Position numbers and translations under genes: made by a program. Shown piece by piece: positions 57,746 through 64,000 of a stretch of 64,000 nt of DNA (the first letter of the stretch is position 1; the number at the start of each line of letters is the position of its first letter). Location: positions 24,788,001 to 24,852,000 of the forward strand of contig NC_068558.1 in assembly GCF_022201045.2 (NCBI RefSeq), written 5' to 3'. The stretch comes from Citrus sinensis (Eukaryota > Streptophyta > Magnoliopsida > Sapindales > Rutaceae). Below the pieces are notes generated by a model. It was given only the letters and a program-made list of their open reading frames with translations. It was not told where the DNA came from and did not search any database.

Positions 57746-60271
57746 ATGGCTAATGAAGCGAGAGACGAAAACTTTGCATATGCCTTTGAAGTGGCGTTGG
57801 GTTCAGTGCTCCACATGACCATGAAAGCAGTAATTAATCTGGGACTTTTCGAGATCATAGCCAAAGCTGGTCCTGGAGCAAAGCTCTCAGCTTCAGAGAT
57901 TGCCGCTCAGTTGCCCGCCACGAAGAACAAAGACGCACCCACGATGCTGGACCGGATACTCGGGCTTCTGGCTAGCTATGGCATTGTTGAATGCTCACTT
58001 GATGATGTCGATGGTTCTCACAGGCTATACGGTTTGAATGATGTTTCCAAATACTTTGTGCCTAATCAAGATGGTGTCTCATTAGGCCCTGTATTGGCCT
58101 TAATTCAGGACAAGGCCTTTCTCGACAGCTGGTTTGTCCACTCAATCATTTTAATCCTCTGAATTTTTCTTTTTTTAAGTTAGGGTAAAACTACATGGGG
58201 TTATAATACAATTTCTCTTTCTACGCCTTCAGATCCAATCATGCATTTCTTCCAAGTCTTAAATCATAATCGACTTCATACTCAACTTATTTCTAAATTC
58301 AGGTCATCGAAAAAGAAAAACAAACGTGTTCATATAAGTGAGCGATAAAATATAGAAGGTTCACTCTCAAACTTATAAATCATTATTAAATATACTTCTA
58401 GTCATATCAATTCAAGAACGGGTAAACTATTGTTGGTGGTGTTTTAATTACTTCCAGCTACAGAGGATATGAGGAAAAATGTTTTCTTTCGGAGGTATTT
58501 TTGTCTTTTAATTATAGAGGACATGAGGGTAACATATATGAAAAAGACAAATGTATTTTGTTCTATTAAAAGCATTAATTGAGTAGTTTCTTCAGTTCTG
58601 ATAGAAATCCTAGAAGAACAAAAATTTCTTAACTTCATCCGTAGAATTTCGCTAAATTAAAAGATTCACTTGGGGTGGTACGATCACTTGCCTGGAGAGA
58701 ATTAGAAATAAAATCTTTTAGGAAAATAAAAATAAAAACAGAAGGACCTAGCTATATGTAAAAGTACTACAAACTACATATCTCCTAATTTGTGACGTTG
58801 CTAAAATTTAGCAACCCACCCGTATGATAATATTACCCTGATTTCCATTTCTTTGCTCGTTTTCGTAAAGATATATGTGACAGTTATGAGTTAAGATATA
58901 ACATAAAATTTTCTATGGCAATGAATCCTCTACTCATCTTATCTGTTAAGGGATTTTATGAAAGTATGAAACGTATACATCGTCATATATATAATATAGA
59001 TATATCCCTTTACTATTTTTGTTTTTATCAACCACTAATCATTGTATCTAACAAAGTTAACCCAAACTCAAAATGATGATTGATTAACTGGTCATGTAGG
59101 TCCGAACTGAAAGAAACTATTATTGAAGGAGGAGTTCCATTTGACCGAGTCCACGGAACGAACGCTTTCGAGTACCTAGGATTGGACCCCAGGTTCAATG
59201 AAGTTTTCAGCACAGCGATGTCCAACCATACCACTTTGGTCCTTCAGAAAATCCTTGAGGCTTACAAGGGTTTCGAGCACATAAAGCAATTGGTTGATGT
59301 TGGCGGTTCCCTTGGCAATACCCTTAAAGCAATTACTTCCAAGTATCCCCACATTAAGGGCATCAATTTCGACTTGCCTCACGTTATACAGCATTTCCCT
59401 GAGTATCCCGGTATGAACTTTCAATTATCTTTATAATAATGTTAGGGACTTGGTCAAGTGGCTTTTAAGTAGCTTTCTTTAATTAATCATCCCAATATAA
59501 ATCCTGGAGAAAGTAGGAAGTTAATTAGAAAATTGATTCCAATCTTTTTTTCTTTTTTTTTTGATGTCATTGTTATGAAGAAATATACATTATCATTTAG
59601 AAAAAAAGGGTAAAAGCACAAAATGTTGAAACAAGAAAAAACTGACAAAAAACAGCAAAACAGACTCGATTTACCATATTTGCAATTTATTGAAAAAAAT
59701 CAGGTTTGATTTATTGTTGTTTTTGTCAGAATTTTATCTAAATTTTTTTCCCGAATATCAGTACTCTTATGAATTCTCTGCCCATACCGCTAGATCCTAA
59801 CAGAGGAAACTAAATTGTATGTAGTACAGGTGTTAAGCATGTAGGGGGTGACATGTTTCAAAGTGTTCCAAATGGCGACGCCATTTTGATCAAGGTAAGT
59901 TTCATTTGAATTTAATTTGCAGGTATTAGGTGTTCGATCCCTGAACAAATTTCATAATATTTCAAATTTTGTAGTGGATACTGCACGATTGGAGCGATGA
60001 ACATTGCTTGAAGTTATTGAAGAATTGCTACAAAAGTATTCCAGAAGATGGAAAGGTAATTGTTGTGGAGTCAGTACTTCCAGAACTGCCTGAGACTAGC
60101 ACTCATTCAAAAATAAATTCCCTAGCTGATGTGCTGGTGATGACTCAATATCCGGGAGGAAAGGAGCGAACAAAGCATGAATTCACGACCTTGGCTACTG
60201 AAGCTGGATTTAGTGGCATCAGATTTGTATGCTTTTTTTACAATTTATGGGTTATGGAGTTCTACAAGTAG
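57746..60271 (+). CDS. COMT-like S-adenosylmethionine-dependent O-methyltransferase, four exons
   Basis: Exons 57,746-58,131, 59,100-59,410, 59,830-59,894 and 59,975-60,271 have GT/AG borders and join in frame to 352 residues. The N-terminal part is the plant methyltransferase dimerisation domain ([21 protein letters not shown]). The SAM site is [11 protein letters not shown] at 193-203, then [15 protein letters not shown] replaces the more usual GGGTG. The catalytic His258 lies in [10 protein letters not shown], and Glu286 (VVES) and Glu318 (PGGKERT) match His269, Glu297 and Glu329 of alfalfa COMT by a constant offset of 11. The end is VMEFYK. The family methylates hydroxyls of phenylpropanoids, flavonoids or other small phenolics in the cytosol; the substrate cannot be told from sequence. 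The gene is intact. Its neighbours are miraculin-like genes, with no evident pathway link. Poly(A)-like AATAAA words occur near 60,424 and 60,572. Confidence 0.93.
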
Positions 60272-62299
60272 CGTGCGTGCGTGCCCATGAATTCTGAAGC
60301 AACTTTTTATCATTATCTTTCTGTTAAGAATAAATGCTGAGTCAGCAGTTGAAGTCAGCTGGGGTTTTCAGTATAATGATGAGTCAGCAGTCAAGTTGTT
60401 ATTTCCCTCCAGACTTAAGAGTTGAATAAAGTTGTTATAGTTAGCTGGAAATGTGCACACGAGTTTGTTGCAGTAGATGTTTCCACACACAGCTATAATT
60501 ATCAATGTACTCTCAATTCATTAGTAAGACTTACAAATAAGAATCCAGCTTACAAATTTTCTCTTTGAATCAATAAAGTTTCCATTCATTTTCTTATCAA
60601 ACAAACAGAATCTACAGAGCTCCTTTTCTTTAATTCTTTCGACATGTACGTGCGCACGGTCAAGATATACTTTTTAATTGTGCTTCTATATGTTAACTAC
60701 CAATAATTGTATTTGCTCAAATAAAAACCCAGATGAAAAGAGAATTTTAATCTTATATAAATAAAGCATTAGACATGCACATGAATATAAAAAATGTACA
60801 TTGTTACACGTCCTTATATTAAGTTATTATTTTGTTTTGCTGTCAATAATCTATTTACGTTTCAATTATATAGGACATAGTATGGTAAGTGCTGGACTTA
60901 GTCTAAGGGTTGTTAGGAGTTGTTGGCCACTTAACACTTTTTCGTGCTGAGAGTTGCTTGGCTTTAGGAATAACCATTGTGTTTTCACAAGCGGTTGCTC
61001 GGTCTCTCGAAGAATCATGATTTATTGGGCAATGATATTCGGCCACCACGAGACCATAACGAAGCCAGAAACGCATGCTTCCTCTGCCGTTTCGAAGTTT
61101 TAAATTTGAAAATTAAAAATAGATTTTACCATTGAAAAATATTAAAATTAAATCTAAAGAATTTGAAAATTCCAAAATTCTTACCCGTCCCTCTCACTCG
61201 CTTGCTCTGTCTCTCTCTCATTCACCTTCCCTCTCACTCACCCGATCTGCCTCTCTCACTCACCCACTTGCGAGCTATTTCTCTCAGGCTGTCACTCACC
61301 CACGAAACTTGTTGTCACGCCACGCCCATCGCCGACCAGCCCATCACCGACATCGCTATCACGCCGTTCACGTCGCCGACCAGCCTTAGTTGACAGTGTG
61401 CTTGACGATTTTGGACCTTTTTCACCTACCTAGGTAATTAAATTTAGTATGTTGAGGAAAGTTTTGATTTATTGTATTTATATTTTAAAATTATTAGAAA
61501 TAAGTTATTTGAAATGTAGATTTTGTTTGAATTATATATGATTAATACAATTTATTTTTCATGGTATTACAAAGAAAAGGTTGGGAAGAAATATAAAAAG
61601 AAAATTAAGGTAAAATTAAACTACTTAGTTAATTATTCTACAATTAATTTAATTTTAATTTATCTTTATATGGATTTGCAGGATTCAAATGTACAAACAT
61701 CGTTATCTTCTGAGGTGGATATTGTAGTCCCAACGCAGGAGAGCATTAAGGATCCAGTAAATTTTATGTTCTTTGATGCAATACAATTTATTATTTTAAT
61801 TTTTAATGGCCACTAAATCTGTCATTATTGTATTTTAAATGGTCACTAAATAATGGTCATTATTTAGGAACCTGTGTTCACATACCAATCACAAGGATGT
61901 GAAATTTATCTATCGTTTCCTTTTGATTCTTACATTGTAAGTTATAATCCAGTTTTTATATTTATGCCTAATTAATTTTGCAGTTTTTATATGTGAAAAT
62001 GCCAAATTAACCAAAAAAAAAAATTGGTTATCACAATTATCTTTTTCAAATAAATTTTATGGCATGTTGAGGTTGCTTTAGTATAAAAAGAAGGGGGGGG
62101 GAACTCCTCATTCATAACCAGATCTTAAAGAGCTAGATTAAACACTCAAAATTCACAACTTTTATTGCATAATATTGTTACAAGTTTCGGTTCAAAGGAT
62201 CAAAGGCCAGCTAAAGACAGTTTTATTTATTTCATAAGCGTCAGGAAGGCCGGTCCATAATTCCATTAGCTAGCTGAGAGTTACATAATACAATGGCAT
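60272..62299. other. Spacer between the O-methyltransferase and miraculin-like gene 3
   Basis: No gene is recognised. A pyrimidine-rich stretch at 61,185-61,300 (CTCTCT, CTCACTCACC) gives Ser/Leu/Pro ORFs that look spurious. TGAGTCAGCAGT occurs twice near 60,340 and 60,380. A short exon-like piece at 61,680-61,760 has no family match. Confidence 0.5.
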
Positions 62300-64000
62300 T
62301 CAAGACTCGCATTTAGCTGATCTTTCCTTAGCCGGGATTATAACAACAGGAAACACGAGCTCATCATCAGCTTTGAGAACCAAACGTCCAGCACCATCTT
62401 CATGAGAAACCCCAACATTCTCGCACAAAGATACGCAGGAATTGCAAACTGAAGGACAATGAACAATCTTGTATGTATCTGAAAAGAGTAACCACACGTC
62501 AGCCAGAAAACTTAGATAAAAATCAATTAAAGGCTTAAAATATATTTTTGCAAGCTAGCTTAAGAGTTAGTGTTGCTCCAAGCTTACATTTTTAGTTCAT
62601 GGACCCAGCTGTTAGCTAGCCAGGCAGTTTCAGATAATTTATTTAAGATCATATTATATTTTAGTAAATTTTAATTTAAGTTTGGGAGGGAATATTTCTA
62701 CCCACTTTTTGTGTAAACTCACCCCCTCATATAAAATATTTGCAACAAGTTCACATTATTTTTAATAAATATAAAATCAACAAGAAAATTTATACAATGG
62801 ATCAATTAAATTCATCTTATAATTTTTTTTAATTTATTTTTCTTTGACCATTAAAGTTGCTTTAATATAAGTTTTATTTTATTATTTTACATGGCATAAA
62901 ATGACCATATTACCCCAATAAAAATATGTGATCTTATATATAATTTTTTGGGTATCTAATTTTGGAATCTCTAGTCTAATTTTTTTTTTTAATGAAATCT
63001 AATAATTTTTAATACCTATATGAAAATAACATAAATTTAACAGTCTGATAACTAATATGAGTATTATAACATAAAGATATTATGTTAGTTTAATTAAAGA
63101 TTATAATCATGCATCTTGATAAAGTAATATTGAAACATCATTTAGAAATGCTGAATTTTATAAAGAAATTTTAAAAAAATTGAAGTTAAAGTAAATTTTT
63201 GATATACCTTCTAAGGGTCTAATGGTCAATTTAAACTTAGGCCAATACAATCCTAGTAATCAAATATAATAGAAAGTCACAAAAAATAAATTAAGATTGA
63301 TTCAATTAATTAATTCTATAAAATTCATCATTATTTAAAACTTTTAAAAATTATAGAAGTGGGGTGGGTTTAGAAAAAAAGGGTGAAAATATCACCACCC
63401 TTTAAGTTTTACCCTTTTCTTTTAACATGTCCATTAGACAATTTCTTTAAAATCCATTAAATTTATGATTTTTTAATTTAAGAATAGAGTTTTACTTTAT
63501 TTTTAAATGTGTCCCTAAATCAATGTCTATAAAAAATAATTTAAATACCCTTTATAGAAAGAGTAATTTATCATTTTAATTGGAGCTAGAAACTTAGTCT
63601 ATTAAATGTGTAGCAAGATTATTGATATATTAATATTTGTTTTTTTACTTTACTTCTTCACATGCACCAACAATCACACAAACATATATACTAAAATTTA
63701 AAATTTAACCAGCCCTTAATAAAGATTTAAAAAGTCATGAGCTTAACTCGTATTTAAAGTTTGGTCAAAAGTTGACAATTTGCCTCAAAAGTTTATATTA
63801 TTAGCACAATAGCCAATCTCAACCGACGTGGGGCATCTTCAATATAAGTCACTCATCTGGAAATGTTACGGATCTCTGAAACTTAAACCAGTTTTTCAAG
63901 GTTTGAGGTCCAGGGTTTCCTTCAACTCCACCGGTTGTTATAAACCATTTCCCTCTCGGTTCATCATGGTCGTCAACTTTCCATACTGTTGGTTCATTGC
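62300..64000 (-). CDS. Miraculin-like gene 3, partial, with an intron lacking a GT donor
   Basis: Minus strand; the gene enters from the right edge. The first visible exon (64,000-63,857) encodes the part from NEPTVWKVDDHDE through KWFITTGGVEGNPG to WFKFQRSVTFP. The last exon (62,478-62,300) encodes DTYKIVHCPSVCNSC to the stop, with the miraculin Cys spacing 4-3-4 and an extra Cys in the tail (AKCES). The 1,378-bp interval ends in a good acceptor (CTCTTTTCAG) and starts CCAG/ATGAGT, which would be the ideal donor CAG/GTGAGT if its first base were G. The two exons join in phase at the spot where genes 1 and 2 are continuous (CCAGGTACATAC). Either the donor is mutated and the gene impaired, or a rare AT-AG splice is used. 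The N-terminal half is outside the window. Confidence 0.82.

Noticed and set aside
61132..61816. Possible small exons (Ser/Leu/Pro ORF at 61,132-61,393 and an ORF at 61,523-61,816)
   Set aside because: Low-complexity pyrimidine tract; the second piece has no recognisable family.

Overview
This is a plant nuclear window, most likely from Citrus or a close relative. The evidence is a tandem pair of intronless miraculin-like (Kunitz-type) genes of the citrus type, a four-exon COMT-like O-methyltransferase, AT-rich intergenic DNA and a dense layering of plant transposable elements. The genus is inferred from recognised protein families, not from a database search.

Layout. 1-5,624 is the 3' part of a Ty3/gypsy element of the Tat type: the end of integrase, an array of 121-bp tandem repeats, a long antisense ORF with a probable intron, and a 3' LTR. 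5,625-18,537 holds two tandem copies of a segmental duplication, each with one intact miraculin-like gene (9,703-10,374 and 16,961-17,632; four residues differ). A third copy starts at 18,538 and is broken at 19,396 by transposons. 19,396-32,052 holds decayed Ty1/copia fragments, all on the minus strand, plus one end of a CACTA element. 32,053-35,733 contains a clean Mutator-type MITE and older scraps of the duplicated unit. 35,734-45,826 is a hAT-type element with an 8-bp target duplication, and inside it sits a very young copia element of the Sirevirus type (36,427-45,663, 5-bp target duplication). 47,077-48,245 is another piece of the duplicated unit. 48,578-52,415 holds a FAR1/MULE-type transposase relic on the minus strand, head to head with a broken copy of the extra ORF found in the Sirevirus, separated by an array of palindromes. 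52,470-55,640 is three kinds of tandem repeat in a row. 57,746-60,271 is the O-methyltransferase. 62,300-64,000 is the 3' part of a third miraculin-like gene, on the minus strand and with an intron.

Gene content. Four loci look like host genes: three miraculin-like secreted proteins (defence or storage class) and one small-molecule O-methyltransferase. Everything else with coding character is transposon-derived. The cluster history can be read in part: the miraculin unit was duplicated in tandem, the Tat element landed exactly at a unit boundary, and later insertions (hAT MITE, Mutator MITE, hAT plus Sirevirus) split the copies.

The most unusual pattern is a module seen twice: an array of CGGCTnGCCG-like palindromes followed by an ORF that resembles the 'putative plant transposon protein' family. 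It occurs once inside the Sirevirus downstream of pol, and once next to the FAR1/MULE transposase.
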